IMG/VR virus record: IMGVR_UViG_3300046519_000452
Location: 1-39,603 of that record
Length of the DNA stretch: 39,603 nucleotides
Source: a virus
Reading direction: 5' to 3' (one strand)
Below are positions 18,139 to 24,903 of this stretch, piece after piece. Below the pieces are notes generated by a model that did no database searches, was not told the origin of the DNA, and saw nothing but the letters and a program-made list of their open reading frames with translations. The stretch's first letter is position 1. Every line of letters starts with the position of its first letter. A program made the translations under genes and the position numbers.

Positions 18139-18157
18139 GTCGGTTTCCCGACTATTT
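18139..18157 (-). promoter_or_regulatory. conserved hairpin motif, copy 3
   Basis: GTCGGTTTCCCGACTATTT lies 10 bp after the scaffold stop codon and about 170 bp before the capsid start. It is the exact consensus form. Confidence 0.75.
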
Positions 18158-18166
18158 GAGGCGGGA

Positions 18167-19021
18167 TCAACCAAGGCGGGATTGAGGTTTGCTGTACTTC
18201 TGGTCGTACATCGCATTGAGCTGCGCTTGAATACCTGCACGCTTCGGATCGTGCGCATCAAGCTTCTGCAGTTGCTCGCGAAGCTCGGCCGACTTGACGG
18301 CGAAGTCCTGATCGTTGAGCGCACCACCGCCGTTGATGGCGGTGTCTTCCTTGAGCTCTTTGCCGATGTTGGCAGTGAAGGCGATGAAGTCAGGGTCATT
18401 GCCGTACTTCGCCATCAGTGCGTCAAAGTTGCCCGGGGCGGTGCCTTCACTGGCGAACGCTTGAGCGGCGCGGTAGGACGCAGCAACGTTAGACTTCATG
18501 GCTGCATCATCAGCCCACACCGCCTTGAGCGCAGCGGTGCAGTCTTGGGCGGTGAGCTGAACGCCGCCCTCGACCAGCGCCGGCGCAGCCTTCATGTACT
18601 CGCCGATCACGTACTGCACCTGGTCGTTGGTCAGGCCCTTGGCGTGTGCGCCCTTCAGGAATGACTGGGTGTTCTCGTCCTTCTTGAACTCTTCCCAGTT
18701 GAAGCCCTCGACGCCTTCCAGCTTGACCGCGTACTCGTCGGCGGTCTTTGGCGGAACGTCGCCGGACCCCATGCGGGTTTCCAGATGCTTGTACGCTTCG
18801 GCAACCTTCCGCGACGATGCTTCCAGATCAAGGCTGCCATCCTCTTTGGTGGTGCGGTACTTCTCAGGGATGAAGTCAGTGGTGGCTGCATTGGCCAATA
18901 CCGATTCAGCCGGCGGCGTGGTTTGAGGGGTTGCTGCCGGCGCCGGCGCTGCACCTTCGCCACCCTCACCCGCTTCGGCCATGAAGAAATGACCGAGTCG
19001 GCCATGGATAAACCAGTTCAT
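18167..19021 (-). CDS. scaffolding protein
   Basis: A 284-aa acidic, helical protein directly before the capsid gene. The N-terminus is Ala/Pro/Gly-rich and disordered. The body has SLDLEASSRKVAEAYKHLETRMGSGDVPPKTADEYAVKLEG, a conserved stretch of podovirus scaffolds, and the C-terminal 40 residues are basic and helical, as in scaffold capsid-binding ends. AAGGGGA precedes the ATG at 19021; an internal ATG at 18982 is possible. Confidence 0.8.
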   Translation of the reverse strand: MNWFIHGRLGHFFMAEAGEGGEGAAPAPAATPQTTPPAESVLANAATTDFIPEKYRTTKEDGSLDLEASSRKVAEAYKHLETRMGSGDVPPKTADEYAVKLEGVEGFNWEEFKKDENTQSFLKGAHAKGLTNDQVQYVIGEYMKAAPALVEGGVQLTAQDCTAALKAVWADDAAMKSNVAASYRAAQAFASEGTAPGNFDALMAKYGNDPDFIAFTANIGKELKEDTAINGGGALNDQDFAVKSAELREQLQKLDAHDPKRAGIQAQLNAMYDQKYSKPQSRLG

Positions 19022-19023
19022 CG

Positions 19024-19281
19024 TTATTCCCCTTGCTCGTTGTGATCGTTGGCGTCTTCTTGCACGCCGTTAGCGCGGTTGAGCCGCAAAATAATGTGAT
19101 CGAGAACCTCGCGGTTCCCGGCCTGCTTGTAGGTTGTGAGGATTGCGTCGATGCCGCCAACGGTGCAGGCGTTGCGGGCAAAGCGCTGAATCATCAGCTC
19201 CAGCACCATGCGGCCTTCGTGGTGATCCTCGAACACCCGCTTGAACATCGCGTCGATCTGTTCGACGGTCATGCCGGTCAT
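19024..19281 (-). CDS. small head-region protein resembling the Bbp19 phage family
   Basis: An 85-aa protein between portal and scaffold. The core FEDHHEGRMVLELMIQRF...GGIDAILTTYKQAGNREVLDHIILRLN resembles the short Bbp19-like domain named from Bordetella phage BPP-1, found at this place in related podoviruses. Its role is not known. It overlaps the portal stop by 4 bp, with AAGGGG upstream. Confidence 0.7.
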   Translation of the reverse strand: MTGMTVEQIDAMFKRVFEDHHEGRMVLELMIQRFARNACTVGGIDAILTTYKQAGNREVLDHIILRLNRANGVQEDANDHNEQGE

Positions 19282-20873
19282 GCTGCTGCCCCTTGTTGCT
19301 TGAGTGCGGCGTCAGCGGCTTGCTGCTGCATCATTTGCTGTTGCGCCTGCTCCTGGGCCTGCTGGTTGGCTGCGGCTCGATCCTCGCGGATCTTGTCGCG
19401 GTCGGCCTTGCTGCGGATGATCGACGAAGGGACACCCAGGGCTTCGCCCTTGAAGCGCTGGGCCTCGTCCATGTCGATGTTGTCCATGACTGTCGGATCG
19501 GACTGAGCAACAACCAGCGCGCCGGCAACGAACTGGTCAATGGCCGTGACCTCTTCCAGTTTCTGCGAGCGTGCCAGTGGCGACAGATAGCGCACGGTGA
19601 AGTTGCGGCCAGCCAGCGACTCAGGCGCCACGCCCAGCACGCCAGCCCGGTATGCAATGCCGAAACACCGCTCGATCAGCGGTTGCAGGTACTCGGTTTG
19701 CAGCCGGCCATAGACCGGGCCGAGCAATTGACGGATCAGGTTCACGCGCACGTGCACCTCGGTTGCTGTCATCGCCGGACCGTCCTGCGCCTGGAGCTGA
19801 TCGGCCATCAGGATCTTGCGGATGGAAGCCTGCAGGCGGGCGATCTTCGTTTCGGCGTACTGGAAGTTCGAACCGCTTTGCAGCGGCTTCATGCTGTCCA
19901 CCGAGTTCGCAACGATGATCTTGCGCGGCCCAACCTTCACGGTTCTGGGGTTGAGTACCCCGTCGTCCTCGGCAATCCACATCCCTGCAATGGCCAAATC
20001 ACCGGCAGCCAAATCCATGCGGCAAAGCTCGTTGAGGGTGCGGGAATCAGGCAGCGCGTCGAACACGGGCCCAACCGCATAGACGCTGTCCGGGATCATC
20101 ATCCAGCGTGGCACCACGACCGGCATTTCGTGATAGCCGGACTCGCTGACCAGCTTCTTCGCGGCCACCTCGACCTTGCACGAAGCGATCGGCATGTTCT
20201 TCGCCAGCTTGGCGCCGACCATGTAGGTAGTGCGCGGATAGATCGCGTGAACGAACTGCACCAGCTCCTGCGGCTTGTCCTTGGCCAGCTTGCGCGTGGT
20301 CTCGCTCAGGTTCTCTTCACCGAACTCGTTCACGGCCTGCTCTGCCGTGAGCTTGTACTCGCGATACACGGTGTCGATCTTGCCGCCGGCCTTGGACGCC
20401 GAGACGTACACGCTCGCGATTGGCCATAGGTCGAAGGTGAAACCGCCTTGCACCATGTCCTGATCGATGTACAGGGCAAACCATCCAGCGCACACAACGT
20501 CGATAAGCCCCTCGAAAGCGGCCGCGTCAAAGTTGGATGCGTGGATGTTCTGCCAGAGAATGTCCGCCGAGTCGTCCAGCCAGCGGCGTTCCTCGTCAGT
20601 CTCCTGCCCGACGTCCATGCCGAACCACAACGAGTTCGCCGGCGTCAGGCCGGACATGATGCCACTCGACAGGATGCGCGCCGCGTCGGTGGTGGTGCCA
20701 TCGATCATCCTGGCCTTGCGCATCTGCGCTTCAATGGCCGTGATTTGCTCAGTGCAAAAGCCGCTACCCCGAATCGGGTAGCTGTGGTCGAAGCAATCGC
20801 GCCAGACCGACTCATGCGGCGAGCGGAGAGACTTCAAGGTGCTCAACGTTTTGGCGATCTGGGCTGCGTTCAT
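19278..20873 (-). CDS. portal / head-tail connector protein
   Basis: A 531-aa protein of the T7 gp8-type connector family: early SGIMSGLTPANSLWFGM, a middle PDSRTLNELCRMDLAAGDLAIAGM, and TATEVHVRVNLIRQLLGPVYGRLQTEYLQPLIERCF are conserved features. It forms the dodecameric ring for DNA passage and terminase docking. The C-terminus is a low-complexity Gln/Ala run (about 495-531). It begins in a 4-bp overlap with the preceding small gene. Confidence 0.92.
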   Translation of the reverse strand: MNAAQIAKTLSTLKSLRSPHESVWRDCFDHSYPIRGSGFCTEQITAIEAQMRKARMIDGTTTDAARILSSGIMSGLTPANSLWFGMDVGQETDEERRWLDDSADILWQNIHASNFDAAAFEGLIDVVCAGWFALYIDQDMVQGGFTFDLWPIASVYVSASKAGGKIDTVYREYKLTAEQAVNEFGEENLSETTRKLAKDKPQELVQFVHAIYPRTTYMVGAKLAKNMPIASCKVEVAAKKLVSESGYHEMPVVVPRWMMIPDSVYAVGPVFDALPDSRTLNELCRMDLAAGDLAIAGMWIAEDDGVLNPRTVKVGPRKIIVANSVDSMKPLQSGSNFQYAETKIARLQASIRKILMADQLQAQDGPAMTATEVHVRVNLIRQLLGPVYGRLQTEYLQPLIERCFGIAYRAGVLGVAPESLAGRNFTVRYLSPLARSQKLEEVTAIDQFVAGALVVAQSDPTVMDNIDMDEAQRFKGEALGVPSSIIRSKADRDKIREDRAAANQQAQEQAQQQMMQQQAADAALKQQGAAA

Positions 20874-21103
20874 GCTCCGAGAGTCCTTTTCCCTTGATCG
20901 AGGACGGTTTCCGTAGATCCACGCGATCCTTGGGGCATACCGCGTGCGCCGCCGGTGGATAGCAGGCTGCTCTCCTGCTTGCGCTTCTTGCGTGCGGCGG
21001 TTTCGGAGTTGGCTTTCTCTGTGGCCAGGTCTGCGGCCTTTTGCGCTTCGACCTGGGGGTCAGGCGCGGCAACAACCTTTGGCTTCTTCGGTTTGCTTCC
21101 CAC
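20870..21103 (-). CDS. small basic phage protein upstream of portal
   Basis: A 77-aa protein, very basic at the N-terminus (GSKPKKPKVVAAPDPQVEAQKAADLATEKANSETAARKKRKQ) with a conserved-looking glycine segment LLSTGGARGMPQGS. Similar short proteins occur just before portals in podoviruses; their role is undefined. It is coupled to the portal by ATGA overlap. Confidence 0.65.
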   Translation of the reverse strand: MGSKPKKPKVVAAPDPQVEAQKAADLATEKANSETAARKKRKQESSLLSTGGARGMPQGSRGSTETVLDQGKRTLGA

Positions 21104-21108
21104 AGGCC

Positions 21109-21525
21109 TTACTCCTTCACTGGTGGCTCAGGGCACAACCAACCCTCAGGGGTCATCACTGGCTGTTTGATTTTGGTGGCATCAACGTCGGTCGTTGATG
21201 GCTTGGCAGTGGTCAGCGCCGCGCGGTCTTCCTTGCGCTCGGGATCCAGCACCAACGGTTCGCCGCCATCAGCCAGGCGCTGAGCCTCAGCAATGGCCGC
21301 ATCCTTGCTGCCGACGAAGTCACTGAACCAGTCAGCACCACCGTCAGCTTCGGTCTTCCAGACCTTCCAGCGGCCGCCACCGTTGTGCTTGGCGGTGAAC
21401 TCGGGGGCCTTCGCTTGATCGCCATCAGGTTCGCTGGTGGTCTTGGTGTCGGTGCTGTTGAGCGGCGTGATAGTGCCCAGCTGTTCGCCGGGCGTTTGGG
21501 TGGTAAGAGTTTCTGGAGCTGGCAT
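21109..21525 (-). CDS. hypothetical virion-region protein
   Basis: A 138-aa acidic protein with a Thr/Pro-rich, probably disordered N-terminus and a central KHNGGGRWKVWKTEADGGADWFSDFVGSKDAAIAEAQRLADGG, which looks like a small alpha/beta domain. It lies between the Acb2 and portal groups, all on the same strand. I do not recognise it. Confidence 0.6.
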   Translation of the reverse strand: MPAPETLTTQTPGEQLGTITPLNSTDTKTTSEPDGDQAKAPEFTAKHNGGGRWKVWKTEADGGADWFSDFVGSKDAAIAEAQRLADGGEPLVLDPERKEDRAALTTAKPSTTDVDATKIKQPVMTPEGWLCPEPPVKE

Positions 21526-21567
21526 GGTCGTGTCTCCTGTGCTGCTGCGGGTGGTTGGCGGCGGGGA

Positions 21568-21798
21568 TTAGAAAAACGGGTCAGCAGGCTTAGCGATGGA
21601 GCGCACAAACCACATGAAGCCCTGCTGCAAGTTGGTCTTGGCCAACGCCAGCAGACGCGGATCAACACCTTCAATCTGGCCGATCTGCTTGAACAACTCG
21701 CCGGCGTCCGCTTCCAAAGCCTTGATCGAGTTCATGCCATCGATCTCGGCCTGAGTAAGATCGCGATAGCCGGTGATTTTCTTGTGCTGGTTGTCCAT
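21568..21798 (-). CDS. acb2: Acb2-family anti-CBASS cyclic-nucleotide sponge
   Basis: A 76-aa helical protein of the Acb2/Tad1-hairpin type (long annotated as a DUF in Pseudomonas phages). Known members bind cyclic di- and trinucleotides and so block CBASS immunity. What I see: KITGYRDLTQAEIDGMNSIKAL at the N-terminus and LAKTNLQQGFMWFVRSIAKP at the C-terminus, both typical of the family. With ATG at 21798 (GAGGG upstream), Tyr is residue 11 and Lys residue 26, the positions I recall as ligand contacts in phage PaMx33 Acb2. It is placed in the late operon after Rz and preceded by a conserved hairpin motif. Confidence 0.85.
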   Translation of the reverse strand: MDNQHKKITGYRDLTQAEIDGMNSIKALEADAGELFKQIGQIEGVDPRLLALAKTNLQQGFMWFVRSIAKPADPFF

Positions 21799-21862
21799 GG
21801 GTGAAGCCCTCAAGCTGATGGGGAATCAACGAATTGAGGGCCAAGCATCTGAGAGGTGGGCT

Positions 21863-21881
21863 GTCGGGTTCCCGACTATTT
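21863..21881 (-). promoter_or_regulatory. conserved hairpin motif, copy 4
   Basis: GTCGGGTTCCCGACTATTT overlaps the Rz stop codon (TAG, 21876-21878) and lies 65 bp before the Acb2 start. The stem is extended to GTCGGG/CCCGAC. Confidence 0.75.
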
Positions 21882-22325
21882 GCGAGGGATGCAGGCGGTG
21901 TTCACGTAGTCCTGCAGCGCGGTCAGGGCGATGATTGCCTCGTCTCCGTCGTTGCCGGCGGTGAGAATTCGCGCAGCAGACGCTGGGTCAAGTTCGGCTC
22001 TCGCTTCTGCATCATCCACGCCGGTGGTGGCGGTGACGGCTCGCACTGCGGGACAACGGGCTGGGACTGACAGCCGCTGAGCGCCAGTGCCGACGCGAGC
22101 AAGAAGGTCTTTGTTCTGGGCCTGAGCATCGGTGAGCTCCTTGGTGTGTTTGGTGTCGAGGTCCAGCAATAGGCGCTGGGTGTTGCGGCGGGAGTCGGCA
22201 GCGGCTTCCAGCTCGGTGATGGTGCCCTCGGCGCGGGTCAGGCTGGTGCTGACGTGATCGAGGCGCCAGAGGGTCAGCAGCAGGCCGACGATGAGCGCGG
22301 CGCAGATGCCGGCGAGGATCTTCAT
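21876..22325 (-). CDS. Rz: Rz-type inner-membrane spanin
   Basis: A 149-aa protein with an N-terminal membrane anchor (ILAGICAALIVGLLLTLW) and a periplasmic coiled coil (SLTRAEGTITELEAAADSRRNTQRLLLDLDTKHTKELTDAQAQNKDLLARV), the layout of i-spanins. Paired with Rz1 it fuses inner and outer membranes at the end of lysis. ATG at 22325 overlaps the endolysin stop (ATGA). Confidence 0.9.
   Translation of the reverse strand: MKILAGICAALIVGLLLTLWRLDHVSTSLTRAEGTITELEAAADSRRNTQRLLLDLDTKHTKELTDAQAQNKDLLARVGTGAQRLSVPARCPAVRAVTATTGVDDAEARAELDPASAARILTAGNDGDEAIIALTALQDYVNTACIPRK
21923..22129 (-). CDS. Rz1: Rz1 outer-membrane spanin lipoprotein, nested in Rz
   Basis: A 68-aa frame embedded in Rz in another register. 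MLRPRTKTFLLASALALSGC is a signal peptide ending in the lipobox LSGC. The proline-rich part VVPQCEPSPPPPAW is characteristic of Rz1. The nested gene layout is the classical lambda arrangement. Confidence 0.85.
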   Translation of the reverse strand: MLRPRTKTFLLASALALSGCQSQPVVPQCEPSPPPPAWMMQKREPNLTQRLLREFSPPATTETRQSSP

Positions 22326-22834
22326 TGCGCCGCCTTGCACTGAGCATTGCGCTCAAGCTGGCGAGTCCACACGCCTGGGCACCGCTTGTTGCCCGGTGTC
22401 GAACAGTCAAAGCCAGCGGCAAAGCGGTACTTGAGTAGATCGGCGCAGGCCTGCGAGTAGTTGCCCGCTTGCAGGTCGCGGCGCATCGAGGACTGACGCC
22501 AGGTGCCAATGCCGTACTGCCCCACGAAGTCCATGTACAGATCGAACTCGACCGGGAAAAGCTTCACGCCTGGCAGTGAGGCGGCAAACAGCTTCTCGTC
22601 TTGAGTCAGCAGGTTGCGGGCGAGCACCTCAGCGCGCTGTGGGGTGATGCGGTCGCCCAACTGGACTGGCCGGCCGTCCTCGTATCGAGTCGAGCCATGG
22701 CCGATGGTGGGCACGTCGCCCTTGGTGGGGATGATTGCGTGATCGGTGAAGCCTTCGTTGGCCTTCCAGGCGCCGAAACCGGCGAGGCTCACGGTCAGAA
22801 GGCTGACGGCTATGCGTTGGCGGGACTGGCTCAT
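22322..22834 (-). CDS. SAR endolysin, GH24 lysozyme
   Basis: A 170-aa muramidase. Residues 7-24 (RIAVSLLTVSLAGFGAWK) are a weakly hydrophobic signal-arrest-release segment rich in Ala/Gly/Ser. The catalytic Glu is E27 in ANEGF, followed by KGDVPTIGHGST with T43 in the expected place; the residue usually Asp in T4-type enzymes appears as Thr37, as in several phage relatives with PTKGD. Four Cys lie in the C-terminal part (ACADLL, FDCSTPGNKRCPG, AQCKAAQ). ATG overlaps the holin stop. Confidence 0.9.
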   Translation of the reverse strand: MSQSRQRIAVSLLTVSLAGFGAWKANEGFTDHAIIPTKGDVPTIGHGSTRYEDGRPVQLGDRITPQRAEVLARNLLTQDEKLFAASLPGVKLFPVEFDLYMDFVGQYGIGTWRQSSMRRDLQAGNYSQACADLLKYRFAAGFDCSTPGNKRCPGVWTRQLERNAQCKAAQ

Positions 22835-23103
22835 AGCTCGCACTTATCCAGCAGGGCTTTGATGCGGGCCTGGCTCTCTGCCGTGCGCGCCAAGCTTTCT
22901 GCGTGCTCCCGACGATCCTTGCGCACCTGGAAGTACAAGTTGATCAGCAGGCCCAGCACCGCTATGACCACGCCTGAAGCACCGATCCAGTTCACCTGCG
23001 AAAAGAAACCAACGAGACCGGCACCGGCGCCGGCCAACATGCCCTTGTTCGCAACGGATGCGCCCACAACCTCTACGATGCTCTCCGGTGATGGGTTGGC
23101 CAT
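22831..23103 (-). CDS. holin
   Basis: A 90-aa protein with two close hydrophobic segments (about 22-36 and 39-60), then a charged, helical C-terminus (RKDRREHAESLARTAESQARIKALL), the class II holin layout. It is the first gene of the lysis cassette and overlaps the endolysin start. I chose ATG at 23103 because AGGAG lies eight bases upstream; longer in-frame starts run into the terminator. Confidence 0.85.
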   Translation of the reverse strand: MANPSPESIVEVVGASVANKGMLAGAGAGLVGFFSQVNWIGASGVVIAVLGLLINLYFQVRKDRREHAESLARTAESQARIKALLDKCEL

Positions 23104-23148
23104 GCTGTTGCTCCTGACTGGGGCTTTCATGGTTGGGCCTCCAGGGTC

Positions 23149-23176
23149 AAAAAAAAGCCCCGCACTGTGGCGGGGC
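23149..23176 (-). terminator. strong intrinsic terminator just upstream of the lysis/late genes
   Basis: GCCCCGC/GCGGGGC has a six-base loop and is followed by eight T residues on the minus strand. It lies between the early-left genes and the holin, only 33 bp after the conserved motif at 23209, so all late transcription from the left arm must pass it. Confidence 0.9.
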
Positions 23177-23208
23177 AGCGATGACGGCAAGGATCATCGG
23201 GAGCAGGT

Positions 23209-23226
23209 GTCGGAATCCCGACATTT
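23209..23226 (-). promoter_or_regulatory. conserved hairpin motif, copy 5
   Basis: GTCGGAATCCCGACATTT starts five bases after the stop of the 86-aa gene and lies upstream of the lysis terminator. On the minus strand the dyad TGTCGG-GATT-CCGACA is perfect at six base pairs. Confidence 0.65.
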
Positions 23227-23231
23227 CGGCG

Positions 23232-23492
23232 TTATGCCACCTCAATCGCGAAGTAGCTTGGATGGTCTATCCGGACAATCGGCAATCCCGCAAGGTTCTC
23301 CTGGCCGCTCTCTCGATCAGAGAGGAACTCTGGTGTGGCCTCCAATTCCACCTCACTTGCTTCCTTGCGACCCAGCACGACGGCGAGACCCGACGGAATA
23401 TCAGGTGCTGCCGGGGCGCGCAGTGTTGATGCGCTACCGTGCTGTTCCCTGTATGACTCCAGCTCAGTTTTAACTCGTTCCAGAATGGTCAT
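23232..23492 (-). CDS. hypothetical phage protein
   Basis: An 86-aa protein. The N-terminal helix MTILERVKTELESYREQHGS is followed by a Pro/Ala-rich linker and an acidic C-terminus. GGGAG seven bases upstream supports ATG at 23492 over longer alternatives. It is the last gene before the late-operon terminator. The family is not recognised. Confidence 0.65.
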   Translation of the reverse strand: MTILERVKTELESYREQHGSASTLRAPAAPDIPSGLAVVLGRKEASEVELEATPEFLSDRESGQENLAGLPIVRIDHPSYFAIEVA

Positions 23493-23502
23493 CGGTGCTC
23501 CC

Positions 23503-23763
23503 TCAAGCTTTCGAGTGATAAGCCCACCAGTCGCCCACTGCGACCATGGGCAGTCTTGTACGGTCGTTCCCGGTGATCTGGCACCAGAACGACACAAGGC
23601 GCTCCCCCTCGGTGTAGCGAGGTTCAGCGCCCTGCTTCCAACCCAGCAACGTGGTGCGTGCAACTCCAATGGCATCAGCCACCGACTGCGGGGAATAGCC
23701 GGTGCGCGACAGCACGGTTATCACCGTGAACCAGTCAACTCGCTGCTCGACTACGGCCAGCAT
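23503..23763 (-). CDS. small HTH DNA-binding protein, candidate late regulator
   Basis: An 86-aa protein with a helix-turn-helix at about residues 22-46 (GYSPQSVADAIGVARTTLLGWKQG), of the kind seen in small phage regulators that act on sequence-specific sites. It is the penultimate early-left gene, just before the lysis terminator, the place where lambdoid phages keep their late-gene regulator. A role in late gene activation or antitermination is an inference. ATG at 23763 lies two bases after the upstream stop. Confidence 0.65.
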   Translation of the reverse strand: MLAVVEQRVDWFTVITVLSRTGYSPQSVADAIGVARTTLLGWKQGAEPRYTEGERLVSFWCQITGNDRTRLPMVAVGDWWAYHSKA

Positions 23764-23765
23764 GG

Positions 23766-24068
23766 CTACCGCCCCTGTTCCGGCAGTGTGTAGCCTCTTT
23801 GCCGAAGGTACTGAGCCACGGCCAACTCGCACATTTGGTCGCACCGGTCGAAGTGTTCCTGCACCTCTGGCGGGTAACTGGTGACCATGGTGATGTGGTC
23901 GTCATGCCGCGTGACGGTCATAGTCGGCAGGGTGAGAGCCATCACGTCGAGCTTTGCCCGCACGTACGGCTGAATAACCTGCTGTACGCCCTCCCACATG
24001 CGTCGGTACTCGTCGACGGAAAGGTCGCGGAATGGCATTTCCCCACGCCCGTACGATTCAGGGCTCAT
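23766..24068 (-). CDS. hypothetical phage protein
   Basis: A 100-aa soluble protein starting MSPESYGRGEMPFRDLSVDEYRRMWEGVQQVI; ATG at 24068 overlaps the upstream TGA. It ends with a helical ELAVAQYLRQRGYTLP. No motif is recognised. It is co-transcribed with the replication genes. Confidence 0.65.
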   Translation of the reverse strand: MSPESYGRGEMPFRDLSVDEYRRMWEGVQQVIQPYVRAKLDVMALTLPTMTVTRHDDHITMVTSYPPEVQEHFDRCDQMCELAVAQYLRQRGYTLPEQGR

Positions 24069-24346
24069 GCAGCACCCCCAAACGCGCACGCACGCGAGGG
24101 AGAGTTCAGTGGCGCACCCGCCTCAAGCTCTAACCCCCTTCCCATCCGGTAAGTCATTTCAGCGATAACGGCGGTAAATTCCATAACCGGATCCACTGCA
24201 TCATCGAAGTGGAATGGGTGAACCGCCCTGCGGTAACCGAGCAGCGCCCCAGGCTCGTTGGGCGCGGACAGATCAACGTCAACGCCGATCATCACCCAGC
24301 CTTCTGCCAGCTCGCGGCAGGCCCATTGCATGACTGGCTTTCTCAT
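24065..24346 (-). CDS. hypothetical phage protein
   Basis: A 93-aa protein, QWACRELAEGWVMIGVDVDLSAPNEPGALLGYRRAVHPFHFDDAVDPVMEF, looking like a small alpha/beta domain. GGGGAGGG lies five to seven bases before the ATG, an unusually strong ribosome site. The function is unknown. Confidence 0.65.
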   Translation of the reverse strand: MRKPVMQWACRELAEGWVMIGVDVDLSAPNEPGALLGYRRAVHPFHFDDAVDPVMEFTAVIAEMTYRMGRGLELEAGAPLNSPSRACAFGGAA

Positions 24347-24364
24347 GATTTCCCTCCCCAGGGT

Positions 24365-24463
24365 TTACTGGCAAACGGCTGGCAGGCCTAGCATGTAGAG
24401 CTTGAAGGCGCCGAAGACGAGCACGGTCAGAGCGATGGCGCCGGCGGCAAGGATCTTGTTCAC
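24365..24463 (-). CDS. 32-aa hydrophobic peptide
   Basis: GTG at 24463 overlaps the RusA stop (GTGA) and has GAGGGG upstream. It encodes a single membrane span, KILAAGAIALTVLVFGAFKL, with a lysine at each end. Translational coupling and a clean hydrophobic profile support a real gene, but it is very short. Confidence 0.5.
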   Translation of the reverse strand: MNKILAAGAIALTVLVFGAFKLYMLGLPAVCQ

Positions 24464-24903
24464 GATGGCTTCCCCTCAAGCGGGATAACCCGAACGATCA
24501 CGCCCGGGGTTTCACCAAACTTCTTGGACATGGACACGTTGGTGACCTGCACGTCGTCCTTGAAAACGATGCCGTTGATGCCGTCGCAGATGGCTTTCAG
24601 CACGTTGTCGATGTCGGGTTTCTTGGTTGGTTTGACTTCGCCGGCGAGCGCTTCGGCGCGCTTCTTCTTCGACCAGGACTGAGCCACGGACACGAAGATT
24701 CTCAGCTCGACCATGACCGGACCGGCGATCAGCTCGCGCCCTGCCATTGCGGTCTGCGCTGCCAAGGCGATCAGCGTTTCGTAGTTGGCGGTCTTGGTCG
24801 GCGTGAACATGCGTGCATGCCCGCCGATGGTGGTAACGCGTGGTCTGCCCTTGCCCACGGCTTCGCCTGGTACCACGAACGAAACAGGGTTCTGGTCAGA
24901 CAT
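24460..24903 (-). CDS. rusA: RusA-family Holliday junction resolvase
   Basis: A 147-aa endonuclease. The family signature KPDIDN is at 95-100 (D97, D99), with CDGINGIVFKDDVQV following (D107, D116/D117), giving the metal-binding aspartates. It would resolve recombination or replication intermediates before packaging. The frame is open upstream, but ATG at 24903 starts the conserved FVVPGEAVGKGRPRV sequence and overlaps gene P by 8 bp. Confidence 0.92.
   Translation of the reverse strand: MSDQNPVSFVVPGEAVGKGRPRVTTIGGHARMFTPTKTANYETLIALAAQTAMAGRELIAGPVMVELRIFVSVAQSWSKKKRAEALAGEVKPTKKPDIDNVLKAICDGINGIVFKDDVQVTNVSMSKKFGETPGVIVRVIPLEGKPS

Noticed and set aside
17989-18399. 136-aa minus-strand frame covering the 33-bp repeats
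   Set aside because: Its first two thirds are a shadow of the scaffold gene, and the repeat part has no start codon of its own; kept only as a repeat observation.
19293-20429. 378-aa open frame on the plus strand
   Set aside because: Antisense to the portal gene; its His/Leu/Arg-rich composition is typical of a shadow frame.
4540-24359. KOPS-like GGGNAGGG sites on the minus strand at 4540-4547, 24136-24143 and 24352-24359
   Set aside because: Considered as targets of the FtsK-gamma protein, but about four or five matches are expected by chance in this length, and one overlaps a ribosome site. My search was by eye and not exhaustive.
24279-24479. 66-aa frame on the minus strand
   Set aside because: Its composition is arginine-rich shadow type. 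A better frame in the same place gives the 32-aa hydrophobic peptide coupled to rusA.
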